Source: Chinchilla lanigera
Lineage: Eukaryota; Chordata; Mammalia; Rodentia; Chinchillidae
Assembly: GCF_000276665.1 (NCBI RefSeq)
Contig: NW_004955423.1
Coordinates: 7,128,034-7,192,033 of the forward strand
DNA: 64,000 bases
Reading direction: 5' to 3'
The position numbers were made by a program, and so were the translations under genes. This document shows positions 32,760 to 44,930 of this stretch, in pieces. The notes beneath the pieces were generated by a model that saw only the letters and a program-made list of their open reading frames with translations, was not told where the DNA came from and ran no database searches. Position 1 is the first letter of the stretch. The number at the start of each line of letters is the position of its first letter.

Positions 32760-33190
32760 GTATCCCTTCTACCTGTCACTGGGACAGGAGAAAAGGGCCC
32801 ACTGCTCCCCCAAAGGTATTTTTTGTTGGCAGCTGCTCCAAAGACCTTGTAGTCAGCCGGGCTGCATCACTCACACCACGGCTGCCCTCAACGAGATCTG
32901 CGTTAGCTCCAGGAGGCTTCAACCATAGACCTACTCCAGATAACTTTTGCTCCATGACTCTTCTGGGTAATTCTGCCACACTGCACCCTTCATTCAGGTG
33001 CACAAGGGTACCCTCTCCCACCCGCAGTCAAACAGCAAGTCTGACACTGTATGCAGGAGTCTGCCTCTTTGCCTTTATAAGCAACCTCCTCACACCCTTA
33101 GTGGGTTCAGCCCGCACACTGATCGCCCTTATGCTGCAGCAGAAGTCCTAGTAAAACTTCTTCCAGGTGGAATATTCTTGCCTGTTCATG
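32760..33190 (+). repeat. Candidate LTR-like block
   Basis: GC-richer than its surroundings. A TATA-like 'GCCTTTATAAGCAACCTCCT' (about 33070) is followed by 'CACCCTTAGTGGGTTCAGCC' and 'GAAGTCCTAGTAAAACTTCT', as in U3-R regions of retroviral LTRs. No TG...CA frame or target duplication is found and no viral gene is adjacent. Confidence 0.35.
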
Positions 33191-33194
33191 ATTT

Positions 33195-34575
33195 CTGTTT
33201 TGAAAAGAACATGTAATATGGATAACACCACAGGTCACTACACTGAAAGCAACCAGAAGCCTGAGTTGGTAACATTAATGCCAAAAGCTACCAGCAATAG
33301 AGACTGGTAATACTAAAGGTAGGCTAGGAGCAAATAACAACAGGCAGTGATGAAGACTAATCAAGAGCCACCATCTCTGATAGCTTGAAGATTTCCAAAG
33401 GCCTACCAGTATGTGCTGTCCCCATGCTACAAGGAGGGCCATTAATCTTAAAAGAACTAAGAACCACTAGCACTCAAAGCCCAAGACTAACCCTGTAAGA
33501 GCTACACTTCACCATCTTGTGATTTCTATACAAACTGAGCAAAAGCCCTCAGATGACTGGTAACATCTTGGAAGGCAGTATGGGGACCATCTCCTTGGGA
33601 GAGCCCTGAAGATGAAGGCAAGTAATAGTGACAGCCGTTTAGCAAGCTCAAGAACCAGCCTGTGTTGTTTGATTTCCATCCTATATGCAGCTACCAACTC
33701 ATTCTATCTGGTGAGACCATCCCTGACAATACAGGAGGGCCCCTTTCTCTCCAGGGGAGACAGTTTCACCTGTAAGTCTCTGAGACCACAGATACCAGTA
33801 GTACATTACCCTATCTATTGTTTTTTCCTTGAAATACATACCTATAATACAGTTTAATTTACAACTCAGGCACAATAAGCACAAGAGAGCTGCAACAAGA
33901 ATTTATTTCTGGAATTTTCCATTTAGTATTTGAACCAAAGCTAACTACAATTAACTGAAGCCATGGGTGGGGGAGCTACTATAAATCCAGTCTAGAAGAA
34001 ACACTAGGGAAGGGTTCTCCCATGTGTCTAACTAAGGACATCAAGTTATTTCTGTCAAGAGTAAAACATTAGGGCAAACTGTGTTTTGCAACTTTTGTGT
34101 AAAATAGGATCATATTACCATAATGTTAAAAACAGAAAATACAAACTATACTTTTCAGAGGAAACTTATTTTCTGTACAAAAAGAATAAAAGAATGGTGG
34201 CAGTAAACCACAGAAATATCAGCTTTGATATTCTATACTAGTTTTTGCACATATAACTCTTTCAACCATCTAGTGTGAAAATGATGGACCAATATTACCG
34301 TTAGCTCTGGGGAAAAAACAGCAATATTTCAGTAATGGTCTGTGCCACTCAAATATAGTACTTGGACTTCAGCTATTCCTTTAAGACTATGCTGCTGTTC
34401 CCCCAGAATCAACTGTTTGAGAATGTGTATAAATATACATATATATACATCCAGGATTTATAGATACCCAGAATGAGAGGTTTTAATTTGCTAATTTTCT
34501 ACAATTTCTTTGCAGCATGGTAAACACCACCAATTTCATATGGAAAAATAGTGAAGGAAGTGCTTTAGAAAAATA
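33195..34575. other. No recognised feature; mild GC rise at 33.2-33.8 kb
   Basis: Overlapping 60-80-codon ORFs on both strands at 33.5-33.9 kb have no domain I recognise. The block could continue the LTR-like unit at 33 kb or be an old retroposed sequence. Confidence 0.4.
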
Positions 34576-34582
34576 AAATTTC

Positions 34583-34664
34583 CAAGTCCAGGAAAACAGC
34601 TCAGTGGCACAGTGCCTGTGTGGCAAGTGCGAGGTCCTGAGTTCAATCCCTGGTACCAAAAACT
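34583..34664 (+). repeat. ID-type SINE
   Basis: 'CAGGAAAACAGCTCAGTGGC', 'GTGCCTGTGTGGCAAGTGCG', 'GTTCAATCCCTGGTACC', then an A-rich tail. Confidence 0.8.
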
Positions 34665-34669
34665 AAAAT

Positions 34670-35800
34670 AAAATTAAGTTTCTCAAACTGGCTCTACCAT
34701 GAAAAGAAAAATGACACTATCTATGGGAATGCTCTTCAACAGTTATCCAAATAATGCTTTAAATACAGAGGAATTATTTTCTTCCCCAAGTAAAATCTTT
34801 TTCAAATAAACCAACGTAGTAATAAACCAATTAAGTAAAAATAATACAAGTATTCTGCTTCAGACGAGCTTGCAACTCAGGAGCTTCTCCATTTCTCAGA
34901 GTTCTCTGTGGGGCTCCCAGCTTCCCTGATAGACTTCTTAGAAATCACAGCTCAAATACATCAGTTGGGAGTTTCAGTACGAAGTTCTCTTCACATGAAA
35001 ATTCACCGCCTAGCGGAAGTAACTGAATGGACTACTTACACTTACTCTATATTATTAATTTAGAATTTGGTTTGGCTCATCTAAGGCATCTTACTAGACC
35101 TGAGGGCCAGCGGAATAAGGTAAAGTTTAACACCAGAAGATGTCTAGATTCAATCTAAGGCAGAATTTTAAAAACATTTTAAAAACTAAGTCCTATTCTG
35201 ATAAATATAAAAATCTTGTTTTTGCTCCTCTTTCAGTTGAGGATCTATAACTGCTCTTTCCCACCAGCTACCAAACTTTGCTTCTGTAGCTCACTGTGTA
35301 TTTATTTGAAGTATCTTTAACTTTCATTTCCCAGTCCAAGACTGTTATGTTACATATGCTTTTTAAAACCATATCATCATTTATTTTAATTTACCTCTAG
35401 AATATGTCTCTAGATGAGAAAGAATTACCTGAGCTCTAAATGGTATGAGTTCTCATTCAGACTTCTAAAATCAAAACGAGCATAAAATTTATAATAGTTT
35501 AATTATACAACTGATAAAAGAAAAGGGATCCCAATTAAAGGAAGCAGCACACAAGAATGTACACTAGCTGGGCAGAAGAAAGGGTTAGCACAGGGAGCAC
35601 AGGGTTTGAAAAGTGACACTGGTATTTTAATAGTATTTCCAAACGCCAACTACACTGCTCTCAACTAGTGTTGACTAATTCATCATTACCCATCTTCATG
35701 GCTGGCTAAAAACATGAAGAAAATCATTTCTACATAGCTCAATCTTCTTTAGACTATTATGAATATACACACACACTGTATATAAAAAATACTGTAGTGT
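34670..35800. other. No recognisable feature
   Basis: Unique-looking DNA. The 34.86-35.03 kb part is GC-richer, but all frames have stops and I see no family. Confidence 0.5.
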
Positions 35801-35807
35801 TAGGTTT

Positions 35808-35962
35808 TTTTCCTGTATCTTTTCGGTTTTTTGTGACAGAGTCTAGTGATGTAATTCAGGCTGGCCTTGAACTCACTATGTAGCCCAGGTTGGCCTTGAA
35901 CTGGTAGTGATTCTCCTGCCTCAGACTCTTGAGTGCTGGGATTACAGGCATGTGCCACCTTA
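35808..35962 (-). repeat. B1 SINE with internal duplication, minus strand
   Basis: 'CAGGCTGGCCTTGAACTCAC' occurs before 'TAGCCCAGGTTGGCCTTGAA', then 'GTGCTGGGATTACAGGCATG'. Confidence 0.9.
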
Positions 35963-36063
35963 TGACTAATATAAATCAGAAAAACAAATTAATGAATGGG
36001 TTTCATTAAATTTTCAGATATTTTAATCAGTATTTTTCTGATAGTTATACTTTTCTTTCTTTT

Positions 36064-36167
36064 TGGGTTTTTTTTTGTGTGTTTTTTTTTTCCGGTACCA
36101 GGAATCGAACTCACAACATTGTACTCACCAGGCAGGCACTGTACCGCTGAGCTAAATCCCCAACCCC
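36064..36167 (-). repeat. ID-type SINE, minus strand
   Basis: T run, 'CCGGTACCAGGAATCGAACT', 'CCAGGCAGGCACTGTACCGC', 'TGAGCTAAATCCCCAACCCC'. A young consensus form. Confidence 0.9.
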
Positions 36168-36169
36168 AC

Positions 36170-36620
36170 TTTTCTTCTTTATACTTTTTCTTTCTTTTTT
36201 TCCTTTAAGAGGAGTAACTAAAGATCCTAGTTCGTTCATCCCAGAGGCTTTGCAAATCTAAAACTCCATTATATAACCAAAATGTCACTCCTGAAAATGT
36301 CACTGAAATTAAGACATACAGTTTAAACTTCATATGAATGTATCAATAGGAACTTCCACTATGAAAGTTTTGCCAATATTTTTCCTGATATTTAGATATT
36401 CCTTATGTAGCAAAAGCAAGACTCAAACTATAAATCCTGAATAGTTTTGTAAAATGCTTAAGAGTATTTAAATGTTAAATTTAATGTAAACCCTACCTCC
36501 CAAACTATTTTAAAGATTACTTAATATTTACTTAACTTTTATAATCGCTATAGTGCTATATGTGACATAATTCATCTAAAGCCCGTATTCCAAAACAAAG
36601 TTACTTTAAAAGTATGAATT
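36170..36620. other. No recognisable feature
   Basis: AT-rich DNA between two ID copies; nothing identified. Confidence 0.5.
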
Positions 36621-36625
36621 TATTT

Positions 36626-36716
36626 TTTTGGGGTGATGGTGGTACAAGGAATCAAACTCAGGACCTTGTGTTTGCCAAGCAGGGACTTGTGCCACTGAGC
36701 TATACCCACGACCCTC
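36626..36716 (-). repeat. ID-type SINE, minus strand (older)
   Basis: 'GGTACAAGGAATCAAACTCA', 'GTGTTTGCCAAGCAGGGACT', 'GAGCTATACCCACGACCC'. Confidence 0.8.
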
Positions 36717-36752
36717 TAACATATTTTACGCAAAGGTTCTATGTATGCTTTT

Positions 36753-36881
36753 TTTTTGTTAGTTTGTTTTGTTTTGTTTTGTTTTTTGTTTTTGTTTTTT
36801 TCTCCAGTACCGGGAACCGAACTCATGACCTTGCGCTTGCCAGGCAGGCGCTTTTTGCCGCTGAGCTAAATCCCCAGCCCC
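36753..36881 (-). repeat. ID-type SINE with perfect 16-bp target duplication
   Basis: Long T-rich tail with GTTTT units, 'CAGTACCGGGAACCGAACTC', 'GAGCTAAATCCCCAGCCCC'. Both flanks read TTCTATGTATGCTTTT (36737 and 36882). Confidence 0.95.
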
Positions 36882-36899
36882 TTCTATGTATGCTTTTCC

Positions 36900-37835
36900 A
36901 ATGACTTCAAGTATTTTTATAAGGACTCTAGAACATACTTCAGTGAAAACAGGAGTCAATAAACAGCAGTTGCTTCCCTGGGAACCGTGTAACCAACAGA
37001 AATTTAATGGACACATCCAGTCGTAACAGAGCTGTGGCTCTGTCTTAGTTCTTTGAACAGATTTGCTATGAATACAAAGCAGTATTTGAAAAAAATTACT
37101 TCTTTCAAAAGTACCAAACTACTGTTAATAAAACACGCAACTGTAATCTACTGGCTCACTTTTGTAGGAGGGTAAGAACATATCCCCATTTTTTTGTAAA
37201 GAAAGTATCTTTTAAGTCAGAGATATAGCCTTATTGCTACAAGTCCATTCTTCTGTGACTTCAAGAAACTAAAAACCACACTAGTAATTGTAGCCCAATT
37301 ATAACCTTATGATTGCAAAAAACAAAGTCATATCTAAGGATGAATTTTTAATTCACGTTACCTTCTGTAAATCATAATCCTAGGGAAAATCAAATACAAT
37401 AAAGACATAAAAAGTTTCCTAGAGACCCAGGAAGCTTTACATCAAAATTTTAAGAGTGGTGGTACAGCAGGAGAAAAAGTACAGTATGTGAAATTCTTAG
37501 TGAATTTAATCATCCTTTCTGAACAGAACACATCTTAAGTTATGGATGGCAATATATGTATAGCTAAGTCCCTTCCAGAGAGAAAAGGATTTCAAAAAAA
37601 CAAATTTCCTATATGAATACACATAAATTAGGTATTAAAAATATGACAATAGAGATATTAGACACAAAGGTCTCTTTCATTTTTCACTACTGTGTCTTAA
37701 TTCCAAATCCATGCCACATACTCTGCTCTGTGATCCTGGGGCTGAATATTCGCAAACTAAATTTCTCATTTGCCACCTGCCTTTCTGCTTGGTTCTGCCA
37801 ATAAGGGACACTAGAAAGAGACTGGAAAGCACGAC
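36900..37835. other. No recognisable feature
   Basis: AT-rich DNA; nothing identified. Confidence 0.5.
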
Positions 37836-37839
37836 AAGA

Positions 37840-38180
37840 AAAATGTAGCCTGTTTGGTTCCAATCAATGTCATATTAGCAGCAATGCTCTGCTTGAGGCC
37901 AGGAGATGTTTGTTATTGGAATTCTTTGGAGAGAACATCAGTCAAGGCAGCACCACCTCAAGTTACTGAGGCCACTTCTACAGCCCCCGCTCCTCACTGT
38001 TTTCCCTGCTCCAGAAGGGGTGGCCACTTTCAGCATTTATCACTCAGTTCCCTCAATGCTCTCATCTGCTCATCCAACTGTCCAACATCTAATGCTACCA
38101 GTCCCCTATATTATATTCCCTTGTTGAAATACACAGCAAATTTCTGTTTCACTGATGTAACCCCGGCCGTCTCCACTATA
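37840..38180. other. GC-richer block, possible ancient repeat
   Basis: A plus-strand ORF of 113 codons (37854-38195) lies here, but its protein shows no domain. The text 'GTTGAAATACACAGCAAATT' and 'TTCTGTTTCACTGATGTAAC' resembles the 3' part of an old mammalian LTR or DNA repeat (GACTGTGACCC type). I regard it as a non-coding repeat remnant. Confidence 0.3.
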
Positions 38181-38317
38181 TCTATAGCTACTTAACCTTC
38201 AATAATTAAGTCAACTGCAAAATACATTTTTTTATTCTTAGAATATACGTTCAGCTTGATTGGTACACTGGAGGGGCATTTACTAAATAATTTTTCACAA
38301 TTTAAAATGATAGTGTA

Positions 38318-38427
38318 GGGGCTGGGGATTTAGCTCAGCGGCAAAGAGCCTGCCTGGCAAGCGCAAGGTCATGACTTCGGTTCCTGGTACCGGAGAAAAA
38401 CCAAAAAAAAAAATAAATAAATAAAAT
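38318..38427 (+). repeat. ID-type SINE with 15-bp target duplication
   Basis: A young consensus copy with an AAAT-rich tail. The repeat AAAATGATAGTGTAG lies on both sides (about 38304 and 38428). Confidence 0.95.
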
Positions 38428-38599
38428 AAAATGATAGTGTAGTTATGATAATTCAACATAATTCAAACCAAGTTATACAAGAAAGTGCATGTTACTTAAA
38501 TAACACATATAAAATATCAGCTTTAGAAAGGATACTGGAAACCAATTAGTATAACTGCCCATCCAAAAAAGTATTCCTATCTCAATAGCAATAATACTC

Positions 38600-38805
38600 A
38601 TTTACTGGGTCTACTATTATTATAGTACTATAGTACTATTATACACAGTATTGGGTACGTTCCGTTTTCTTAATTCTCACAGTACTTCTATGAGATACAT
38701 TTAATTATTCCTGCTTCACCGGCATAGGAATTGAAAAGCCTAAATTTACAATAGTTCCTAAGTGGCAGAGCTCTCAAACCTAGATCTCCTTGACTGTAAA
38801 AAAGG
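38600..38805 (+). repeat. MIR SINE remnant
   Basis: 'TCATTTACTGGGTCTACTAT', 'CTCACAGTACTTCTATGAGA', 'CTAAGTGGCAGAGCTCTCAA' and 'ACCTAGATCTCCTTGACTG' follow the MIR order closely. Confidence 0.7.
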
Positions 38806-38919
38806 GCTATGAATTTCAGCATTTCATCAAGTTTCCCCTTTTCATTAAACTGATAGGTACAACTGTTGCCAAAAGTCTTTATGACACTGTTCTTCAAACT
38901 GTTAACAGCCAATAGCATG

Positions 38920-39485
38920 ACTTATTTTAAGCTGAAATCTGTCTCTGCAATTTCTATACTTGTTAGGTCTATTTTGGTCCTTTGGAGAAATATAAAACTT
39001 AATGCCTCCTAATGACAACCCTTCAACTACTAAAACCTTAACAAGTCTGCTTGTGACCCTATTACCTCTTTCTCCACTTTCTTCAGTGGCGCTTCCTCAG
39101 TTACCTATTATGCATACGTTACTGTGGCCTGACACAGAAGATACACTTAATCCACAAAACAAAGTAATGAATTAACCATAGCAAGAAAAGTCTCATTAGT
39201 TGAAAGGAAAAATTAAAAGTAACACAAATACTTAGGACACAATCAACCTCAATTTTAATTTGGAATTTTATATATAGAATTAATTTGGGACTTTACATAT
39301 AAAATCTTCTTACAGATAAGAATGTTAAGCGATACATTAATTTATGTCATTCAATATGTCCTTAATGTAGAAAGAACAGCAGCCAACATGAGTTAGGTAT
39401 ATCGCTATCTGCTGAGAAGAGAAAGAAAATTAAGACACAGTTTTATCCAGAAGGAAGACAAAGTCTAGCACAATCAACACAGTGT
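38920..39485. other. No recognisable feature
   Basis: AT-rich DNA; nothing identified. Confidence 0.5.
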
Positions 39486-39489
39486 ACTA

Positions 39490-39655
39490 GAAGCCAGGCA
39501 TAGTGGCACAAGCCTGTAATCCCAGCACTTGGGAGGCTGAGGCAGAAGGATCTCAAGTTCGAAGTCAGCGTGGGCTACACAGTGAGTTCAAGGACAGCCT
39601 GAACTACATAACGAGACCTGTCTCAAAACAACAACAAAAAAAACCAAAAAACACA
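39490..39655 (+). repeat. B1 SINE with internal duplication
   Basis: 'AAGCCAGGCATAGTGGCACA', 'AATCCCAGCACTTGGGAGGC' and a duplicated AGTCAGCGTGGGCTACAC..AGGACAGCCTGAACTACAT segment. Confidence 0.9.
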
Positions 39656-39661
39656 AATGAA

Positions 39662-39752
39662 GAGGAGGAAGGCTGAGGCAGGAGAGCTACACCGTGAGTT
39701 CAAGACCAAAGGGAACTACACAATGAGACCTTGTCTCATTAAACAAAAAGAT
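39662..39752 (+). repeat. Partial second B1
   Basis: Directly after the previous B1: 'GAAGGCTGAGGCAGGAGAGC', 'GAACTACACAATGAGACCTT', 'GTCTCATTAAAC'. The 5' third is missing. Confidence 0.7.
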
Positions 39753-39754
39753 AG

Positions 39755-40790
39755 TGTACTAGTATGTGTCTCAGCTCTTTATTCAATTCATAGCTGCACA
39801 CAGATACAGGCACACCTCAGTGCCCATGGTTTATTACCCTGCCATGGGTACCAAAATTGGTGGCTGGTCATATCCCTTACAGAATATACCATAATATTTG
39901 CATATAAACCATACACATTCTCACATACCTTAAATCACCTCTAGATAACTTTGATACTTAAGACAATGCAAATGTCTTATAAATAGTTACTATACTATCT
40001 TGCTTAGAGAATAATGACAAGAAAAATGTTCACATATTTTTAGTAGAGAAGCAATTTTTTTTCTAATTATCTTGATCTGTGGTTGCTTGTGTACCCAGAT
40101 GTGGCACCATACATAGGAAAAGCTCAAGGCAAATTGTACTTCTTATGCCAGGAATTGCATGTTGTACATATTATTCTAATACCTGCTTTAAAAAACATAT
40201 CTTGAAGGTATTATTCATCAAAGTGATTATCCTTAATCATAGCATAAATTTCTTAGATTGAATTAACAGTCACTTTTTAATTATGACCTACTGACATTTC
40301 TATTATAATCTTTTCATTACAAATGATTACTGCAATGAACATCCATCTAAGCACATCGTTTTGCATAAGGAGCCATTAATTTCTAAAATAACTAGAATGT
40401 ACCTATAACTCCTGGTGAATCATGGCAGCACAGACTACTACTGTCTGTTTTCTCATAACTAAAGAATGTCTTGGTAACTTTTAAAGCCTTATTAATATGA
40501 TAGGTAAAGAAAGGATCAGGACCTTGTTCAGAATCAGCCTGAATTTTAATTACCATTTTTAATGTAAAGAAAAATTATTTTTAAAAGTGAAAGCATCTAT
40601 ACTTCTCCCAATTAATAAAACCAGCCTATTGTGTCTTTAAAAGTTAAAACAGACACACAGACTTTAATCACGCTTATCTTTTCTAATATTTCAAAAGAGT
40701 TTTGAGAATCCTGTGCCAAAACAGTATACCTGGTCCTTAACTCAAACTACAGAACTGTGTTATCTTCTGATCTGTGGTCTTGCACACCAC
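39755..40790. other. No recognisable feature
   Basis: AT-rich DNA; nothing identified. Confidence 0.5.
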
Positions 40791-40795
40791 ATGAA

Positions 40796-40985
40796 AAGCA
40801 GGACCCAGTGGTGCAAGCCTGTAATCCTAGCACTCTGGGAGCCCGAGGCAGGAGGATCCTGAGTCTGACCCTCGCCAGTGCAACACAGGGTAGTAAGACT
40901 CTGTCTCAGAATTTTAAAAAGACTGGAGATAATAGCTCAATATTAAGGCCCTGTGTTCAATCCTCAGTACTGCTAAGTAAATAAA
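40796..40985 (+). repeat. B1-dID chimeric SINE
   Basis: B1 half 'CAAGCCTGTAATCCTAGCAC' to 'GACTCTGTCTCAGAATTT', then ID half 'GACTGGAGATAATAGCTCAA', 'GTGTTCAATCCTCAGTACTG'. Confidence 0.75.
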
Positions 40986-41144
40986 TACATAAAAAAATGG
41001 CAGGACATCACTTTCAAATTTGGAATAAAATAAATGACAATAAAACTTTTGGTTGAAGTATATAGCCAGAGTTGATGCATCTATGGTATCACCACTTCAA
41101 GGAAAATAATATTGTTGACTTCTGACTAACAACCTTGTGAAAAC

Positions 41145-41290
41145 AGGGAAGACCACCTACAATCCAAAAGGTCTTAGAGGAAGTCATACTTGCCCATACC
41201 TTGACCTCTGGCTTTGGGTCTCCAGAACGGTGACAATATAAATTCTGTTGTGAAAGCCACCCAGTTTGTGGTATTTGACCTTAAAAGGTG
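41145..41290 (+). repeat. Ancient repeat 3' part, unassigned
   Basis: 'CTTTGGGTCTCCAGAACGGT' and 'AAAGCCACCCAGTTTGTGGT' then 'ATTTGACC' are familiar from old mammalian repeats (CTCCAGAACTGTGA..AAGCCACCCAGTTTGTGGTA). The family is not resolved. Confidence 0.4.
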
Positions 41291-41294
41291 ATAC

Positions 41295-43190
41295 AGAAAC
41301 AACTGAGACCCAGCACCTTAAAATCTGTATGAAACTCAGTAAACAGTGCTACTTTGTGACTTGAATGCACTAAAATATTCATGGGGAGAGTGTGGTTTTC
41401 CCCATTTATTCCCCCATTCACTTCAGCACTGCATCTACAATAGGAAACTAGTAGTATCTGATCAGACAGGAGAGTGAGATACATTTATAACAGTGTTAAG
41501 GAGGCAAATATTCACAATTAGAACTAAAACTTTGGAATTACTCAACATTTTAGGACACTCCAGGGATTATTTTTATCTTCTTTTTTCTACCTCAAGTTTA
41601 GAGCCAACAAAATTTGCAAAGGCTAGAGTTCCTTGTGATACGGGAAACTTTTATTTAGCAAATGTGAACTCCCAGAATAAAAGGGAAAATTACACTGTCA
41701 CGTAGGAGGCCAAAATAACATTTCCAATCCTACCCTCAAAGTACCACCACATAAAATAACAGAAAATATTCTAAAAGCATACTTAAATGTTATTCAAGCT
41801 GACTTTTACAATAATCTTTCTGCCCACCCCACTTCTATTGCTGGTTCACATATGAACAAACTGCTAAGATTTCCATGGGAGTGAGAAAGTTTTTATTGTT
41901 GACAGCACAAACAACTTTGAAGAGCAGATGCTATCATCAAACTGTAGTATTCAGTTACTCCGCTTTGAAATTAAGTGAAGTACTTGTTTAAAAACGTTTT
42001 CTCATTAGAATGTACAATGATCTTTTTAAATTCTATCTGCTATAATAGGATATTTCTATGACACTGCAATCTGGACTGTGCCATAAACACTATTGTACTT
42101 GAACAGATGGAAATCATAAAGTGATATTTAGCTACAGACTTCCTGTCATATACTTTGCAAACTGAAAAACAAGGAATCAACATTTGCAACCACTAAAAAC
42201 AAAATACTCTCTAGTAAGCAGTGATGGGATCGTGACAGAGGAATATAAATGTCTTCAATTTAATGTACTATAGCTTGCAGAAAACAAGAAAATATTACAA
42301 CGATACTTCACAAGTAAGAATGTAATGGAGTAGGGATGGGAGAAAGGGTGGTATGATGGAGGCCACTAAGAAGTAGCTTTGAGCAGGACTTAAGTAAACG
42401 TGAAAAGGCAATTGGTTAATTTATCAGTCTGTCCAAGGCCTAGGCTCCTTGTCTGGAGATAGGTGGTGGACTCACAGTAAGTGAGCCTCTGTGAGTCACT
42501 AATCCCTACTAAGGACTATAATGGTGGATGAAGCCAGAATGCCTCAAAGGATAAAACAAGATCATAGCCAATGACACCTGGATCCAATCTAACCAAGATA
42601 AAGACTAGCCTCAGGCACCTCACTCTTGAGTGGATTAACTTAACACCTCACCTGGAGAAGTCCTTGAGTGGCTCAGCCCTTTCTATTTCCCTCCCTTCTT
42701 CTAACAACTAAACAAATAGGGGCCACCCAGAGAAGGTCTTGGTCTTAGCTCTGACAGAATCTTGATTTCTGTGATAAGGGGCTTTGATCCTCCTGGAGCC
42801 CTGAAATCATGCCATTCACTTTTTCTTTAGCCTTCGGGGTACACTCGTTTGGGAGACTGTGGACCTGATCAGTCTGCAATAACTAAGGGATATTATTAAT
42901 CTGACAGTGGTATCTAAGACATCTACAACAGACACAATCTGGCATTGAATTTACTAGTTTTACTTGATCAAAGGATGTATGTTCTGCTGGACTTATTAAC
43001 ATCTGATGGTCAAGAAATTGAGCCTTTTTGTTTGAGAACTAAATCATTTGTAAACAGAAGCATTCATGAACTGAAGCATTACTGTACCTGCATCCGGCTT
43101 CATAAAATTACTAAGGAAGAGCTTTTTAACTCACCAGTAGATGAATGTTCAATTTATTAATCACATGATATTAGATCACACTGTTGATGC
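41295..43190. other. No firm feature; GC-richer possible LTR part at 42.4-42.9 kb
   Basis: 41.3-42.4 kb is AT-rich without identifiable content. At 42435-42900 the text is GC-richer and contains 'TTCGGGGTACACTCGTTTGG', which looks like LTR-type sequence, but no ends or signals are secure. A 71-codon plus-strand ORF at 42945-43160 lies just before the zinc-finger pseudogene; I cannot tie it to a KRAB box. Confidence 0.35.
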
Positions 43191-43194
43191 ATAC

Positions 43195-44020
43195 ATCTAA
43201 AATTCTAAGTTCAACGAAGAAGTCAAATGGTGGGGAGACTGTGAATATGAAATAGGCAATCAATGTAGAGAAACCTTCAGCTGGATTCCAGATCACGTTG
43301 TGAACAAGAAAACTCTTGGAATAAAGCTTTGTAAATGTATGTGTGCACAGAAGTGGCCACTTGTAATTCATCATAGACATTTCACATCTGACTCTGGATA
43401 CAGACCATATGAGTATCAGGAATATAGAGAGAAACTCTATGAATGCTAAAAGAGAAATAAAGCCTTGAGGTGCCCCATTTCCATTTAAAATTTTTAAAGG
43501 ACTGGAAAGAAACCCTATGAATGTAAGCAATGTGGGAAATCCTTCAGTAACTGCCGTTACACTGAAACACATGAAAAACTCATCAATGACGAGAACCCCT
43601 ATGAATGTAAGCAATGTGGGAAGGCTTTCAGTTTTTTTCAATTACATTCAAATACATGAAAGAAGTCACACTGGAGAGAACCTATATGTATGTACGCAGT
43701 GTTTAAAAACAATCTGTGAAGTGTTGAAAGACACATGATATGGTAACAGACATGTGAGGTATGTGGGAAAGCATTCTATTATCCCAGTTTATTTCATATA
43801 CATGAAAGGACTCATATTGGAAGAAAACTGTATGAATGTAAACAATATGATAACACCTTTAAGTGTCCCAGTCTGTTCAAAATCATGAAACAACTTACAC
43901 TGGAAACCTTGTGAATGTTAAACAGTGTGGGAATGCCTTCAGTTGTTCAGTTACATTTGAATGCATGTGAGAACATATGTTGGAGAAAATGCTCAGGAAT
44001 GTAAGGCATGTAAGAAAATA
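43195..44020 (+). pseudogene. C2H2 zinc-finger (KRAB-ZNF family) pseudogene
   Basis: The plus strand shows the linker and finger region of a KRAB-type zinc-finger protein in ruins. Upstream linker traces include NQCRETFSWIPDHVVNKKT (about 43255-43311) and RPYEYQEYREKLYEC. They resemble the segment before the fingers in the ZNF44/ZNF136-like group. Finger traces follow: [13 protein letters not shown] (43515), a second [14 protein letters not shown], an H-linker RSHTGENLY, then CEVCGKAFYYPSLFHIHERTH-like remnants with stops. At least five finger units are seen, broken by frameshifts (near 43659) and stops (about 43448, 43737). Some Cys and His zinc ligands are lost. Nothing coding for a KRAB box is found upstream. 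Zinc-finger proteins of this class act as DNA-binding repressors; this copy cannot. Confidence 0.85.
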
Positions 44021-44029
44021 CTTCTTGGC

Positions 44030-44600
44030 TCTGGGGATTCCAAGAGACTAAGCTCAGCCACTGGTCCAGTAACACTAACCAAAGAGACACACAGTGGTGA
44101 AGAGAAAGACAAGAACTTTAATAAGCAGGGCCATACTTGAAAGTACAGATAAAGAGGTTCAAGATGTGTCTTCTAAGTGTTAAGGGTCTGGCAAGCCATG
44201 GTCTAGTTGATGGTATCTAAAGACTGGTTTTCTAAAATCTGGAAAAGTACCTTTTAGGGGGCAATTCACTTCCCATCAAGAAATGACAGCACCTGCTTGG
44301 TGCGTGAGCCTCAGTTCCTGTCATGGATTCTCTCTCCATCAAGAGATGACAGCTCTTTAAGAGGCAGCTTCAGCCCCTATTACAGGATAACTGTTCCCAC
44401 TTGAAGGGTGACCTCATCATAGGTGATCAATGAGGTTCCATTTTTCCTGAAATCTGAGGTAGCTCCAAGTTTAGGATAATGACTGAACACTTCTAGGCAT
44501 CACTTCAGGGGGATCTGGAACTGGGCTACACCCCTGACAATTAATTTCGTTACTCTTATCTTGGTGGTCTCAGTCCTGAAGGAGGCTGAAATAAGGTAGG
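44030..44600. other. Possible LTR remnant, probably minus strand
   Basis: The GC-richer text has pairs of similar segments: 'TCAAGAAATGACAGCACCTG' and 'TCAAGAGATGACAGCTCTTT' lie about 60 bases apart, and 'AACTTTAATAAGC' may be a reversed polyadenylation region. It may be an old LTR that followed the pseudogene. The family is unknown. Confidence 0.3.
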
Positions 44601-44604
44601 CAAA

Positions 44605-44930
44605 CTTAGGGCTAGTAATCCTTTTAATTCAGATACTACCTCAGTGATTTAGCATGCCTATATGCAGCATAGAGCAGGTTCCCAAATTTTAAAGTAATAT
44701 GGGATACATAAAAGAAAGGCAGAGATGTAAAGCTTTATCCTGCTTTTATGTACCCGCTGGTTATGTGCAGGTCCAGCCTCTTAGCCCCTGTTATAAGAAG
44801 ACAAAATGCTATTTTATGAGGTATTTAATAAATTATCCAATATTATTAACAAAACTGAACACACAGAATACAAAACTCATACACACAGATATACTTTACG
44901 AATACAGATGTTAAAAACCCTTAAATTCAA
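44605..44930. other. No recognisable feature
   Basis: Mixed-composition DNA with nothing I can name. Confidence 0.5.

Noticed and set aside
36614..36904. ORF with repeated 'GNRTHDLALARQAL'-like text (also at 12313, 20410, 45184 and 55912)
   Set aside because: This is the translated ID SINE body; the same peptide appears wherever an ID copy is read in that frame.
37854..38195. 113-codon ORF as a gene
   Set aside because: No domain, a frame-shifted sister ORF overlaps it, and the DNA resembles an old repeat.
43171..43641. 156-codon minus-strand ORF
   Set aside because: It is the antisense of the zinc-finger pseudogene; repeated '[10 protein letters not shown]' is reversed finger text.
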